Positions 1 through 12,952 of a DNA stretch of 64,000 nucleotides are shown here, in pieces. Source of the stretch: Heloderma charlesbogerti. Its lineage: Eukaryota; Chordata; Lepidosauria; Squamata; Helodermatidae. Location of the stretch: contig JANEZZ010003061.1 in NCBI GenBank assembly GCA_026122225.1, positions 806,001 to 870,000 on the forward strand. Direction: 5' to 3'. The first letter of the stretch is position 1; each line of letters opens with the position of its first letter. The position numbers and the translations under genes were made by a program. A model generated the notes under the pieces. It worked only from the letters and a program-made list of their open reading frames with translations. It did no database searches and was not told the DNA's origin.

Positions 1-409
1 ACTGTGCCACGTGTGTGTGACTGACAACTGAGAAAGGTCGGGCAAAGCCTATGGTGGGATATAGGGTCTGGGGCAGAGCCTTGGGCTCAGAGGAAGAGCT
101 GGGGCTCGTGCCGGTGGCAGTGGCTGCTGCTGCTAGAGTCATCTGGGAGTCAAGCCTAGCGTTCTGGTCCCTGGCAGCAGCTGGGCACCAGGTGTGGGGA
201 GGAGAAAGAAAAGGAGAGAGAGAAGGGCGAGGCCTCATCATGCTGCTTCTGGGGTAGACTGGGAATAGACAGGTGGAGGAAGAGAGGAGGCTGAGAAGGG
301 GCCACTGCTCTTTGAGTTGGGGTTGGGTTGGGACATGGAGGGAAATGAGAGAAGCTGCGGTAGACCTTGCTTATGCCCGCACTGAAATGGGGTTCGTTGG
401 GAGTCCTCC

Positions 410-566
410 TCCTCTCCCTTTTATAATCACAACAACCCTGAGGTAGGTTAGGCTGAGAGTCAGTGACTGGCTCAAAGTCACCCAGGGAACTTCATGACTG
501 AGTGGTGACTTGAATCTAGGTCTCACCAGTTCCAATCCAACACTCTTAACCGTTTCGCCACACTAG
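410..566 (-). repeat. tRNA-derived SINE (Sauria-like), minus strand
   Basis: Read on the minus strand: gtggcgaaacggttaagagtgttgg, then gattcaagtcaccactcag, ttgagccagtcactgactctc, cctcagggttgttgtgattataa. The first part has box A/B-like tRNA promoter motifs; the rest matches the widespread squamate SINE also present at 4104-4337 and 13551-13777. Confidence 0.72.
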
Positions 567-2823
567 TTCATAAAGTGGACAGACCTCTCTTGCGGTTTTG
601 CAGGGGGAAGGTGATTCAAAAATGGTTTTGCATTTACATACAACAGTTGGGTGGGGTAATTGATTTGGGACAGGACCTGTGTGGGAATGAATTGTGCAGA
701 AACCGATTTGGGTGAGTATTATCTGGTTAGGATATTAATTTGTGAAAGTAAATTAAGATAAATATTAGGTAATGTGGGAGTAACAGAAGGACAACTGAAT
801 TGACTTGAACAGTAACTGTTTTGGGGTGATCTGAGGAACTGTTTGGGGGTTCAAGTTGAAGCATTTGGAGTGATTTGGATGGGAAGTTGGCTTGCCTTTG
901 TAAAACGTAAATACTTTTAGCTCTAAATTTGCATACATCCATACAAATTAGCATATGCATATTGTATGCAATAATTTGTATTTGGGTACCTAGGAACACC
1001 CCTGATTGTGATTAATGTTTTGGATGCAAAAGCTACCTAGTATTGTAGAAATATTTGTCTAGACTAGCCACTGAAGTGGTGCACATAAAATACTTTATGG
1101 ATCTTCTCAATCCAGAAAATTGAAATCCAACCTAGACTATATGTTCAAAGTGACTTTGCATGTAAAACAGGCCTCTGTTTATTTTAAATTGCCCTTGACG
1201 TGCTAGCACATTAATTAAGAGAAAATGAAACAAATGAATAATTCCTTGAGGATACATGTGTTAGCAGCTAAGTTATGCTACAGCTGTAATTAACATCTCA
1301 GACTCAACAAACCAGTCTTGGGGGGTAAAAATCTGTGGAGAATTTAACTAAAGGCCAATTGGAAGGCGGCAAAAGGACAAGGATTATTTAAAATGCTTTT
1401 GTTGATGCCACACTCAAAATTGGGCTAGTAAGCAAAATTGACTTAATTGCATATATCTTTTAACTTCGTACATAGCATACAAGATATGCCTACATATTAA
1501 TGATTTCTGAGTTTGAGTAAAAGATTATTAACTAGGATCCATTACAGCTATGTGCTCTCATAATCAATCATTTTGAATCCAGTTAGAAAGGGCAGCTCTG
1601 AGTAACTGTTTTTTTTACTCAGATTATCCAGCCTTCTGATGCACTTCATCTTTAAAGACATTGTGATACTTTCTACACAAACATAATATGTAATCGGTTT
1701 TTTAAAAAGATATTTGAATATACAAAACTGCTGGTTAAACTATTTGTTGTTAAAAAGCCCATGCACACGCTCGCACATGCACATACCCTGAGCAGTTCAA
1801 CAGGTTTTTGTTCCCGTTGGTGGTGAGAGAACAGTAGAAACATACTTATTTTACTGATTATCAGCATTTCTATCCCTCAAGATACAAGAACTATCCAAGG
1901 TGGCTAATAATATAATATGAAATTAAAACAACATTATAAAAATCTCTAACATTAAATTAAGAGAGTAGTTTAAAAACATTACAGATCAAAATAAAAACAG
2001 CAGCAATCAGTGAAACAACGTACAGTGTAAACACCTGCAAAAGCCCATTAAAAGGTATAGTTTTCTTGTTCATTAAAAGACAAGCAGTGATGGGGCCATA
2101 CAGATTTCCTTTGGCAAGGCATTCTGTTGTCTTCTGTCTTGGGGTCACTACAGAACAGTCCCTGTCCCTTGTGCCAACCCTCCCTGTTACTGACAGTGCA
2201 GGGCCTCAGTAGATTCTTGACACCATCTCAAGGTCATCTGCTGGGCACTTTCATAGGAATAGAAGAGTAATTACGCACAAAAACGAAATGTAAGAAAACT
2301 GCTACAGCTGCATATCCCCTTGTAGACTGATCCATGAATCTTTCACCCAGTTTTATGCCCATTTGTCCCCAACTTTTTACCCCTATTCCTGAATTTTGAG
2401 CAGGAAATTTTCATTTGATAACTAACTCAGCCTTTGTATTGATTCTTAAGTCTGGAACTATTTTAGCCTGTTAAATCACTAACCACTCATCATATTTGTT
2501 GTGCCATAGCGATAGGATAATTCACAGTAATCAAATCAACCAAACTCGATAACAATATTATATATTGCAAACTTCTAGTTTCATGGCCCCCAATCCCAAG
2601 ATGGGCATAACTATATCTGTCTCCCTTGACATCAAACAGATGGCTAGCACTGGCAGTGCTGAACAGTGGTTATGGAGAGAGATTCATTCTGCAGATTCAC
2701 ATTCTCCATTTGGGAGCAAAAATGTTCTCAAAGCTGACAGTGTTGGCCATTTCTTTGGTACTGTGTGCGTGGTCAAAGCTGTCAGCTGAATGTAGATAAT
2801 CCCTCACTGGGAATCATGTACAC

Positions 2824-2958
2824 CAGGGGTGGGCAGAAAGTAGATCTCCAGATGTTTTGAACTTCAACTTCCAGAACCCCTGCCAGCTTGGCCAATGGTC
2901 ACGAATGCTGAGAGATGAAGTCAAAAACATCTTAAGATCTACTTTCTGCCCACCTCTT
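2824..2958. mobile_element. Palindromic hAT-like MITE (GGGTGGGCAGAAAGTA family)
   Basis: CAGGGGTGGGCAGAAAGTAG to ctactttctgcccacctctt, with the common reptile interior ccagatgttttgaacttcaacttccag. A relative is at 59886-60013. Confidence 0.7.
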
Positions 2959-3671
2959 ATGTTTCTGATCTATGTAGGTATGTGAATGGTCAAGCCTGCT
3001 TTTTTGCATATGACTGCCCTTGCTGGGTTGGCATGATAGTATGGAAGCCGTTAAAACATGAATACATGAAAAATGATACATATGAGTTGAGGTTTGTTTT
3101 TTTTTACTGGAAAGATTCACTTTTGTATATGCTGATCTAGCAGTTTTCTCGCTGTTAACATTATGGAATATTTTAAAGATTTTAAGGATGCTCCAATCAG
3201 AATGGCTGTTCTGCAGGAGATGGGAGGACAAGGACTTTTGTCTGAAAATTTATGGGTACTACTCTGCAAGAAAAAAATGCTTCTTAAATCAGAAATTTAT
3301 TGATTCCTACATCCTTTCTCCTTAATGAAACTAGAATTGGATGGATGTGTTGCCATTCTGTTGTTCTTCATGCAGAACAATTTTGTTAATTAAAAATAAC
3401 ACTAAAGACTAAGATTCTGGCTTGCAACCTTGCTTGGAGTATTACTTTTGCTGGAATTTAAGGTTTGCCATCTCCTGTGGCTCCTTATAAAGAGAGCACA
3501 CTGTGTTCACTAGAGAAAGGGAAAAGTTTAGTTGACTAATTTCTTTGCCTTGTAAGATAGTGGTTTGGATTTTTAAAGCTCATAGGAGGCTTTGCATGTC
3601 CCAGCTGGACTGTAGAATCAGCTGAACTGAAAGATCAGGTGACTCTCTTTGGGTGGGAACTAATGAGCTAG

Positions 3672-3700
3672 GGTGCATAAGTCAGAATCCAATGAGGTGC

Positions 3701-3739
<39 letters not shown>

Positions 3740-4070
3740 AATTCCCTTCAACAAGGGAAGGGTCCTGCTGATTCCACTGCACAAGTGGGACACACTGCTT
3801 ACGCAAGGGAGATACAACACTTCATAGATGAGGCCCTGAAACAGGCGAAAATGCTCATTTCTGGAAGGAAGCAGGTTGGTGGAGCTTCCTTATGTGAACT
3901 CTGCCAACCTGCCTCCTTGCATAAGTGAACATTTCTACTCATTTCAGGTTGCCCCTGAAGCACTGAATTGCCGTTGTGTAAGCAGTGGGGACTGCTTGTG
4001 CAACAGAATTGGTGGGCCGTAAGAGAATCGGCGGGGGCATAAGTGCCCTGTTGGATTCTGCCCACAGATT
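3672..4070. mobile_element. Inverted-repeat element containing an AC tract
   Basis: gcataagtcagaatccaatg near the left end and ctgttggattctgcccac near the right are inverted; inner arms ggaagcaggttggtggagcttccttatg and ccaacctgcctccttgcataag are too. The AC tract 3703-3739 lies inside. Family not recognised; edges approximate. Confidence 0.5.
3703..3739. repeat. (AC)n microsatellite
   Basis: About 18 uninterrupted AC units. Confidence 0.95.
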
Positions 4071-4103
4071 ATATTGACTAAGAAGATCTAGAGTTGTATT
4101 ATT

Positions 4104-4337
4104 GATTGATTGATTGATTGCATTTATACCCCGCCTTTTTTCCTCTTGCAAGGAACCCAAGGCGGCTTACATTATCCTCCTCCTCTCCATTTTATCCTCA
4201 CAACAACAACCCTGTGAGGTGGTTTGGGCTGAGAGGATGTGACTGGCCCAAAGTCACCCAGTGAGTCCAGTGAGTGGGGACTACAACCCGGATCTCCCAG
4301 CTCCTAGTCCAACACTCTTGCCACTACACCACACAGT
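4104..4337 (-). repeat. tRNA-derived SINE (Sauria-like), minus strand
   Basis: Near full length. Minus strand: gtgtggtgtagtggcaagagtgttggac (box A region), cgggttgtagtcccc (box B region), gggccagtcacatcctctcagcc, cctcacagggttgttgttgtgaggat, ending in the tail cgccttgggttccttgcaagaggaaaaaaggcggggtataaatgc and a TCAA microsatellite. The name Sauria SINE is from memory. Confidence 0.78.
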
Positions 4338-5318
4338 ATCCAATAGTGCCTCTCACTGACAGAACAGCCTCCACCAGTAGGACAGGGAGGTGACCATTCC
4401 CTTTCCTCTGCACACTCAAAACTTGCCCTAGAGTGTTGGTGGCCCCTCTGGAGCAGATTTTGGCGGTGCAGCAGGCTGCAGGGGGGGAAGAGAAGGCACA
4501 AGTGGAGGTCTGCTGGTGCAACATTGGATTTCATCCAATATGTTTATATAGAGAGTGCACATACATCTTCTGTGCATCTGTTGTGCGGGGTTAAGCTTTA
4601 TTTTATGTTTTGAACTGGGCAGCAACACCAGACAATAAAGGTCAAATGCCATAGCTACTTTCGTTCCGCCTTCTACAAGTTTCTTGTCCCAGGGAGAGCA
4701 ACTAGGGAGAGACAGGGCAACCCAGGGGTCCTAGCAAAATAAGTTCTGCTATCACAAGTCCTAACACTGTCACCCTGATCCATAACTCTATGGTTATGAT
4801 AGAGCCCATAGTATGATTCTATGGGCTTCAGGACTCAACTACACATTACATTAAAGATGTAGCTAGAAGCCCTGTTGTTTTCTTTCTTTTTCAGCTGGGA
4901 GCAATGCAACCCATGCATTAAGAATTCTCCAGTGTCCTGTTTGTTTTTGTGTTTTCAAATTTTGAACTGTGCATGTAGGGTTTGCTGCAACTGTCGGTTT
5001 TTTCAGGTCTTTTCCTCCAACACAGTTACAACTACACATTGATAAAAAAAAGTGCAAAAAGCAATCTTGATGTGGTTTCACTTTTAGCCACATCGAGATT
5101 TTGTGTGTGAGGTGTTTTACTGATGAGAAGAAGTGAATCTGCACATTGGTAAAACACCACACAAAAATAATCTAGATGCAATCATATATGAGTATCACGT
5201 CAAGGTTGCTTTTTTGTACCGTTCCATCAATGCATACATTCACATAAATAGCATATATTGGAAAAGGAGATCAATGGAACAGTGCCAAAATCTCTGGCAA
5301 ATTTAATCTTTGAAATTC

Positions 5319-5388
5319 CCTGGCTGGGGAATGCTGGGAATTTTAGGACTTTTTCTGTCTAAACATGCATAGGATTGTATCCTTAAAC
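5319..5388. mobile_element. Half MITE (GGGCACAATCCTATGC family)
   Basis: Only the right arm is present: ggctggggaatgctgggaat through aaacatgcataggattgtat. Confidence 0.65.
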
Positions 5389-5589
5389 AGATCACTGTTG
5401 AAAGTTTAGCATTCAGAAAATGAAAACACTGTGTGACTTCTATGTCTTTTGAAAAAGTTGAAAAGCAGGGAGTGGAGGCAAGTCAGGTATGGTGCAATGA
5501 AGTTGGGAAGGAGATACAGAGTTATTTCAGCCTTACTCCTGAGTGATAGGAAAGGGAAGTCCTTCCTTTAAAATGAAAGAGGGTTTTTT

Positions 5590-5641
5590 GGCAGCACATA
5601 TACTAAAATTGGAACTATACAGAACAAAACAAAACAAAACC
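5590..5641 (+). pseudogene. Truncated U6 snRNA pseudogene with AAAAC tail
   Basis: 5590-5623 (GGCAGCACATATACTAAAAT to acagA) matches U6 snRNA from about nucleotide 12 to 45 with one mismatch (T for G in aacgatac). It then switches to acaaaacaaaacaaaac. The 5' end and the catalytic ACAGAGA/stem-loop part are missing. This is how LINE-mobilised U6 fragments look. Too short to be functional. Confidence 0.85.
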
Positions 5642-6724
5642 CAACCACCTGCTCTTTCCCTTTTGTGTACCTAAATCACTTCTTTGCTTCTGTGGATGTT
5701 GTGACTGATTCTAAGAAACTGGCAGTAAAATGTTAGATCGCAACCATGTGGTACAAGAAGATTAATTTACCCTTTGGCCTGTGGCTTCCCTTCCTGTGGG
5801 GGGCTGGCAGTTAGGGTGGGGGGTTTGGATTGTGATAATTTGTCAAGTTCCTTTCCCCCCTGCCATCAGTGTGCTTGCAGTTCATCTAGTATAAGGATTT
5901 TAGAGTGAAAAACTCTCAAGATGTAATGAAGATAAATCAGACCCCTTGTATTCACAATATGGATTTTTAAAAGACCTGCTGTTTATTTCCACTAGTCTTT
6001 ATCATGGGGATTTTTGTAACTTGTTTGCAGAAGAAGCCTTTCTCCATTTTTATTATGTGCTGAAGCTCAATGAGTCCCATCTGGAAACAGATGTATTAGC
6101 ACAGTCTGTTTTACAGCTTTGTTCCTTTCGTTCATTTCCTCCTGCATTGCAGCAAATTTTGAGATAGTTATGATATGAAGTAATTAAAATGAATAAATGA
6201 AATAGCATCTGATAACAAAGCAGCAATCTTTTGTCATGTTAAATCATTGATTAGAGGAAACTGGATTTTGGTGATTATGATGTCTTACTTTTAAACTGGT
6301 TGTTAGTTTTGGAAGCTTTTTGGCTGGAATTTCCCATTGGCTATACATTGGCAGCTAGACAAAGACAGCTCATACACTCTTAAAAAGAATTATACCTTCT
6401 AAAATCAGCGAAGGCTGTCCTCAGCTTTTGCTGCATTTTGAATGAAAAAATGCAAATGAGCCAAATTTGTTTTTGCAGATAAGCAGTTGCATAATTATAC
6501 CACGTTGTAAGAACAGCTCTTGTTTCTTTTCCTTTTAGAAATTGAAAAGAAAAGAAAAGCCCTTTTTATAATACTTAGGAATACTAGATGAACCCTTATG
6601 GAAAATGTGTACAACATATATATCCCATTTTTAGTTGAGATGCTTTCCTATAACCACAACCATTTTTTTTTTAAAAAAAAGCATGTAGTAAAAAGTAAGC
6701 TCTTATTGGTCAGTGCTAGTTTTA

Positions 6725-7117
6725 GGGAGCAATCCTGTGGCCACTAGACAGCAGCTAGACAGCCATAGGATATTGTGTTATCCGGGAACTGACCTCCCCC
6801 CCTCAGAGGCAGTGCAGAATAGCCCCGTCCTCCACGCTCGCAAGAGGAATGTGGAGCGGCTGAAAAGGGGTGTTCTGGGGGGCGTTTCCGGGATGGGGAG
6901 GGCAGAAATGCCTGTACAACACATCCAATGTGTCGTACAGCAGCCTCCTCCGCTGCTCAGCCCTCCCGGAGCTAGACAGCTACAATAGGCTGTCTAGCCG
7001 AAAATGCAGGGCAGGAGAACTGTGGCGGGAATTATCCCATCCATGCTTCTCCTGCCCTGCTTTGGATAGGCGCCTCCAAGTTCGGAGGCGGCCACCTATC
7101 TGGATAGGATTGCGCCC
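6725..7117. mobile_element. Harbinger-like MITE (GGGTGCAATCCTAT family)
   Basis: GGGAGCAATCCTGTGGCCAC to the inverted ctggataggattgcgccc. Preceded by TTA and followed by TCA, the 3-bp TNA-type flank of PIF/Harbinger elements. The GC-rich interior yields chance frames. Confidence 0.65.
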
Positions 7118-7248
7118 TCAAGGTTTTCAGTTTTAAAAGAAGATACCTAATTTGAGTTTTCCAAAGTCATGCTGGACTGCATCAACCTTATTCATTGAAC
7201 CAGTTCACAAGAGCAACTTCCAAACAGACTGCAGAAAGACTTCATAGC

Positions 7249-7408
7249 CAGTAGAGGCTGGTGGATCCAGTGTCAGTGGGGCCATGAATCCGCACTGGGT
7301 TTCAGTCAGAACCAGTTAGAAGCACCTTGGATAGCTCCTTCAGGGTTCTGACTGAAACCTGGAGCAGATGCATCACCCCACCGACATCGGAGCCACCAGC
7401 CTCCACTG
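7249..7408. mobile_element. Palindromic hAT-type MITE (CAGTGGAGGCTGG family)
   Basis: Begins CAGTAGAGGCTGGTGGATCC, ends ggagccaccagcctccactg, with a palindromic interior (tttcagtcagaacc and its inverse). Flanks TTCATAGC and CTCATAGT agree at six of eight bases. One of six copies in the window. Confidence 0.8.
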
Positions 7409-8534
7409 CTCATAGTGGATTAAAGAAAAGAATACCTGAATCTACTCACTGAAGAATTATAAGGGAAAATGTATTGCATTCATCATTTGCTTTATATAAC
7501 ATGGGCTATTGCAAGATTATTGGCTAATACTATTATTTTATTTAAAAAAAAAAACACCAGCACATATTCATGTGGTTTAGGGATCTGGTTGGCAATAACA
7601 GTGGGAAGTGAGAGCTGTATTTCTTTAAGATCATGAATGGAAAGCAAAGGGGAATCCACAGAGCCACACAATAGCATTCCTTTGGACTCACATTCTACTG
7701 TTTCAGCAACAACCCTCATTGCACAGAGAATCAAATGACTGTAAGACTGTGGGTGCAAAACTGTGGGTGGGGTGGAGTAATCCACACAGCCACTCAAAAT
7801 GACAATCATGTTCCATTTCAAGCATTGCTAACGGGACAATGAAGCATGGGCTGGAGTAGTTGCAGCTGGGAATCGAATGATCCTGCCCCGATCGTGTAAT
7901 TCAGCCCATGGAGGGATCGTGGGGGGAGGGGAGGTCATCTGCCCCAAACCCAGAAACAGCTTCTCACCCTTGTGCTCACTATGGGTTCATGCTATATGTG
8001 ACTACATAAACATAGGGACTGTCTAAAAAAGCCATGCTTCTTCTTTTGCACATATAGGCATTGCTGTGGGAGGGAAGAGGCACACACCAACAAATGGGAA
8101 TAAACAGGTCACAACTTTATTGAAGGCACAAGATGTGCATGCATTAAATAAGTGTGGGGAGGGTAGTTCTAACCCCTCCCTATGTGATGCTTAGGGAGAC
8201 AGGCATGAATTGCCACTCACAATGTCCCATGGTACCACTAGGTTCAAGGATGAGCTTTACGTGATGGATAGTAGCCTGTTCCTCTTGAAGAAAGAGGCAG
8301 GCATGAAGTGGTCACCCATATTTGCTGCTTCTGGCTCTGCTGGGTGTAGTCTGCCTTTACAGACCTAGGCAATAGCCCCACTGCAAGAGCTGCTCCAGCC
8401 GTGTGAGTGGCCTGCTACCTCCAATCTCAGCCAAGGTGGACCTCCTGGACACCTTCCCACTCTCCCTAATATTGGTGTCTTTATCCACATCTACACTGGT
8501 CCTTCTGCCAAAGTTGTGATAAACAAGAAATTAA

Positions 8535-8667
8535 AGGCACAATCCTATGCATGTTTAGACAGAAAAAGTCCTATAACTCCCAGCATTCCCCAGGCAGCAA
8601 TGCTGGCTGGGCAATGCTGGGAATTGTAGGACTTTTTTCCTGTCTAAACATGCATAGGATTGTGCCC
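8535..8667. mobile_element. Palindromic MITE (GGGCACAATCCTATGC family)
   Basis: AGGCACAATCCTATGCATGT to acatgcataggattgtgccc, inverted almost throughout (acagaaaaagtcctataactcccagcattcccc and inverse). Flanks TAA/TTA. The core recurs at 5319-5388, 11296-11391, 50463-50590 and 51640-51770. Confidence 0.8.
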
Positions 8668-8910
8668 TTAGAAGGCCTAGCCAATTAATCCCATATGAAT
8701 AAACCTCACTCATGAAAAGAAACCATAAATGAAACATGTAAGAGTTCATAATTACTTCAGGACAAATAGAAAAGAGCAGGGAAAAGGAATGAAAAGTACA
8801 AACAAGTAATCTTGCACCACAATAATGGGAACCACCTCCTGAGTCAAGATAAAAATTCAAGGGTCAGCAGTGGAAAGGAGAATTGAAGGCTGGTAGAATT
8901 TAGGACATCA

Positions 8911-8947
<37 letters not shown>

Positions 8948-8948
8948 T
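8911..8948. repeat. (GT)n(GC)n tract
   Basis: Twelve GT units followed by gcgcgcgcgcacgtgc; alternating purine-pyrimidine throughout, so Z-DNA-prone. Confidence 0.9.
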
Positions 8949-9639
8949 GCATTTCTGCCAGGGTTCAATAGCATATGTTATACATTCAGCAGCATATATA
9001 ACTGAGAATATGGGGCTGGGAGTATCAAGCTTGAAATGTATCCCCCTGAATTAATTTCAGTTTAAGAATAATATTTGAAACAATGGCACTGGAATAGTGA
9101 CAGTGATGAGGAATGTCATTATCCCACGCTAACAACATTGTGTAAATCCATAATTGTCTTCCTGAGGTACAGTGGTTCTCTAATCTAACATGTATAGAAA
9201 TCCAAGTGTAATTCCTGTGGATTTTTAGTTTTAAAGTGAAGTAAAAGGATGGAGTTGAGGATTTTCTTGCTCAAGCTTCACTTCTTGCTTAAGCTTTGCT
9301 GCAAAAACACCCCTTTAATTCACAAAAAGACATCTTGTGTAGCTAATAAATTTGTGAAGCACTCTTCCAGGCATAACGTGCTTTGCCGTTGGTAGTGACA
9401 TGTTCTTATTTTGTGGAAGGTTGCCAACTTCAAAGAGAACACTTTGAACACAGTTGGTCTTTTACCAACTTTCCCCCACAACTGAGCTCCAGTATTTCTT
9501 ATAGAAAAGTGGCTGTTCTTTGAAAGTTGGTCTTCTCCTCCATATCATTGTCAGTGTTTATACCATGACACTTTCTACATCGACTGGTATTGTGCATCAT
9601 GAATACTAGTGTTCTTATACCAAACAGTCCCTCTAATTA

Positions 9640-10045
9640 TTCTATTCCAAGCGATGGCCATAGAAGTTCAGGCACAAGCAACTGGCACATGGCAAAGTCC
9701 AGGTTTTGGCAAGGCAAGAGTTCAGGATGCAAAGAGCACCTTGGAGGCTTCAGCAATATCCAGGAGGCAAACTCAGACTGACTCATAAATAGATTTGCAG
9801 CTCTATCTGGGTGGCTGACTCTGCCTCCAGTGAGAGAAGCCTCTTCATTTAAAGGGCCCCTACCATGCTTCAGCAGTGATTGACACTAATGGGGTTTCTC
9901 GCTCTGGAGTTTCTGGGGCAGTAGGAACATGCAGGGGCAGCTCTGAAGGCAATTCCCTATCCCGCTCTGATACCGCCTCTGAAACTATAGCCTCGTTCCC
10001 TGAAGATGAGGTGTTGGGATCTGGGGTCACGACACCAGTGTTGCT
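9640..10045 (-). mobile_element. Possible LTR-like sequence, minus strand
   Basis: The minus strand begins ggtgtcgtgaccccagatcccaacacc and encodes an acidic, Ser/Pro-rich stretch without long frames, in style like the LTR-like sequence at 16467-16995. No poly(A) signal or target duplication could be fixed. Confidence 0.25.
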
Positions 10046-10439
10046 TTAAAACACGGGTAAGGAACTTGTGGCACTCCAGTTCTTGTTAGAATCCCCTCAG
10101 CCATGGCCAACATGGCCTGTGGTCAAAGATGATGGGAGAAGCTCAGCAGCAGCATATAATAAAACTAAAAGTAAAAACAGCAGGAGAGACAAAACAGTGT
10201 AAAGATCTGAAAGCACTATAAACAGTTCCTAAAATGCTTGGGAAATTAGAAAGGCAACACTGAAAAGACCTGGCACAGAAAAGACCATAATAAAGATGCC
10301 AGGTTAAACTCTCTGGGGAGAACATTGCATAGATGGGGTGCCACCACTGAAAAGGCCCTCTCCGTTGTAGCCACCCGCCTTGTCTCATTTGGCAGGGGCA
10401 CCTGGACGGCTTTTAACAATGATATTAGGGCCTAGGAAA

Positions 10440-11480
10440 GTAAATATTTTTATTATTTTTTTATTTTATTTTTATTTATTTCCTTATTACGTTTTTATAT
10501 TGCCCAAAAGCCGATGCTCTCTGAGCAGTTCACAGCAATTAAAACCATAAAGTACAAGATGATAAAATCCAGATGATAACATCCAGTATAAAATATAAAA
10601 GTATTGTAGTTTTATAATACAAAAGTAAAAAAATTAATAACCAAATAGAAGCTAGCAGCAGTGGAAAATTTTAAAATACAATACCAGATATAAACAAACT
10701 GAGAAACTAAAATGCCTGAGAGAATAAAAAGGTCTTCATCTGGCACCAAAAAGAGCACAATGTAGGCCCCAAGCAAGCTTCTCCGGGAAGCTTATTCCAC
10801 AGCTAGGTTGCCACGGCAGAAAAAGCCCTATTCTTGGTAGCCACCAACCTCACTTCCTGATTTTAGGGCTCCGGGCAGGTGTATATGGGAGGAGATGATC
10901 CTTCAGGTAGTCTGACCCAAGCCATTTACAGCTTTGAATGTTAGTACCAGCACTTTGAATCAGATTCTGACATGGACTGGCAGCCAGTGCAGCTGGAAAA
11001 GTGCTGGCATAACATGATCGCATTGGCCAGTTGCTGTTAACAGCCTTGCTGCCTTTTGGACCAGCTGAATTTTCTGGACCATTTTAAAGGCAGCCCCACG
11101 TATAATGCATTGCAGTAATCCAAATGAGAGGTCATCAGAGCACAGATAATTGTAGGGAGGAGATGCTCCTTCAGGTATCCTAACTCCAAGCTGTTTAGGG
11201 TTTTAAAGGTTAAAAACAGCGCATTGAATTTGGCTTGGAAAAGGACTGGGTGCCTGTTCAGATGGCATAACTTGATTGTATCAGCCAGTCACCATTAAGG
11301 ATCTGAGGGTAAGTGCTATGCAACAGAGAAGTCCTACAATTGGTAGTTGTAAGACTTTTTTTTGGTGTAAGCATGCATAGGATTGAGCCCTACCTGCACT
11401 ATTTTGGACTAGCTGAAATTTCTGGGCTGTTTCCAAAGGCAGCCCCATGTGTAATGTGATGCAATAATTCTTTTTTTTTT
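10440..11480. repeat. Interspersed repeat, two partial copies, class uncertain
   Basis: 10440-11150 reads like a common reptile repeat (ttctccgggaagcttattccacagctaggttgccac ... cagccagtgcagctgg ... ttttggaccagctgaattttctggacc ... gcattgcagtaatccaaatgagaggtcatcagagcac). 11160-11480 repeats its second half, split by a MITE. 10143-10440 and 1860-2130 hold related diverged sequence. I cannot place it in a class with confidence; a LINE 3' UTR is possible. Confidence 0.5.
11296..11391. mobile_element. Diverged MITE inserted in an older repeat
   Basis: agaagtcctacaattggtagttgtaagactttttttt then gcatgcataggattgagccc is the hairpin core and right end of the same family. It splits a second copy of the repeat at 10900-11130: text before it (cagccagtcaccatta) and after it (ttttggactagctgaaattt) joins as in the first copy. 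Confidence 0.6.
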
Positions 11481-12828
11481 TTACTTTTAGCTTGTAACCC
11501 ATTCCACAGCTTTGACAGTTTTTTACCCTTTTAGATTTTAAAAACTATTCGTTTTGCCTAACCCACAATTATGTATCTTCTATATAAGCTCAAATATTAA
11601 ATAAAATTTATATTGTTTTTTTCTGATACAAACCTCAAAAAAACATGGGAACATGTGGACTTTGGCTAGCACAATGTGTGTGTTAACTTTCTGTTTACGA
11701 AATCGTACTTTAAAAAGGAAGAATGATCCATTTTTCAAGAAGGAGTCCTGTGACACTTTAAAGGCTAACCTTTTTTGTGGCATGACTGCAGTCCTATGAA
11801 GAGGGGGGGAAAGGAATTAGCTCTGTTCAACTCAGTGGCTGGGTTTGAATGATCAAATCCTGACTTAACTGCCTGTTGTGCCCATTACACAAGTGTTGTG
11901 TACCTGCATGCAGGCCCTGTGCTGCTGTTTCAGTTGTCCCTTTGCACAAGCTGCAAAACAAACCAGGAAGCCTCAGTTAACCATAGCTTCCTGTTACTTC
12001 CAGACCAAGAACTATGGTTAATGGCTTCCAAGCAAGCCAGGATTTGGAAGCCAAAGATGGATTTCAGCCTGTCATTTCTCTTTTATCTTTAAGATGAAGT
12101 TCAGCGCTGTTAAGTGGACATTGGAACAGGAGGTTCTATCACATTTAAAATGTTGTAGTACAGTGAAATAATTACTGCATGTCACATATATCACAATAAG
12201 TGGATGTTCATGGTTCATTGCTACCATACCATGGGTTCAGGAGAGCAAGTCCTGTTACTGCAGGAGCCCCATGGGACAGCGAGCCTGCAAATACCAAAGT
12301 TCAACTGCTGATTGCTGGGTGACTGGGATGTTTATCTTCCCAGAAGGAAGTATATGTGTGTGTGTACACATGAATGTGTTTATTCTCCCCACCCATAACA
12401 GATTTTCACACTGTTTCATAACAGCTCACGCTATGGTGCAATAAAGCCATGTAATAATGATTTTTCATAAAAGCCATTAAAGTAAATAAAATAGTAGGCG
12501 TTATCAGAAATTGCTTCCTGCATTTGCTAATGGTGTGTGTATACATGTTGCTTAGCACCCCACCTTACTGGCCACCATGATACATATGTTCATAAATGGC
12601 CACTGTCCTGAGCAGTGACTGAAAAGGAGGGGAGTCCTGCCCCTAACTGGGGAGAGCTTTTTGAGACAGCTGAGGCAGGAAGTATGTCACACTGCTGGGT
12701 GAATGGTAGAAATATCATTTGTGGGCACTGCTAACCATTCGTCAACAGTACATCTGCACAGTGCTGTGCACAATTTTTCTTACTTCTGCTGCCTCCAAGA
12801 ACTGTCTGTGATAACTGAGCACCCCCCC

Positions 12829-12850
12829 ACACACACACACACACACACAC
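12829..12850. repeat. (AC)n microsatellite
   Basis: Eleven AC units after a C run. Confidence 0.9.
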
Positions 12851-12938
12851 CTCTCAATCAGCACACAGTAGAAATTTTGCTTTCTGCTTCGTCTTACTGG
12901 CTGATTCTATTTATATACGATGTACATGTGTGTTTGAG

Positions 12939-12952
12939 CGAGAGAGAGAGAG
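12939..12952. repeat. (GA)n tract
   Basis: Seven GA units. Confidence 0.85.

Noticed and set aside
3703..3739. CRISPR-like or other direct-repeat array
   Set aside because: All tandem tracts here are di- or tetranucleotide microsatellites; no spaced direct repeats of CRISPR type exist in the window.
6870..7136. 88- and 91-codon overlapping frames
   Set aside because: They lie inside the GC-rich Harbinger-like MITE 6725-7117, and similar frames recur in its relative at 58357-58806.
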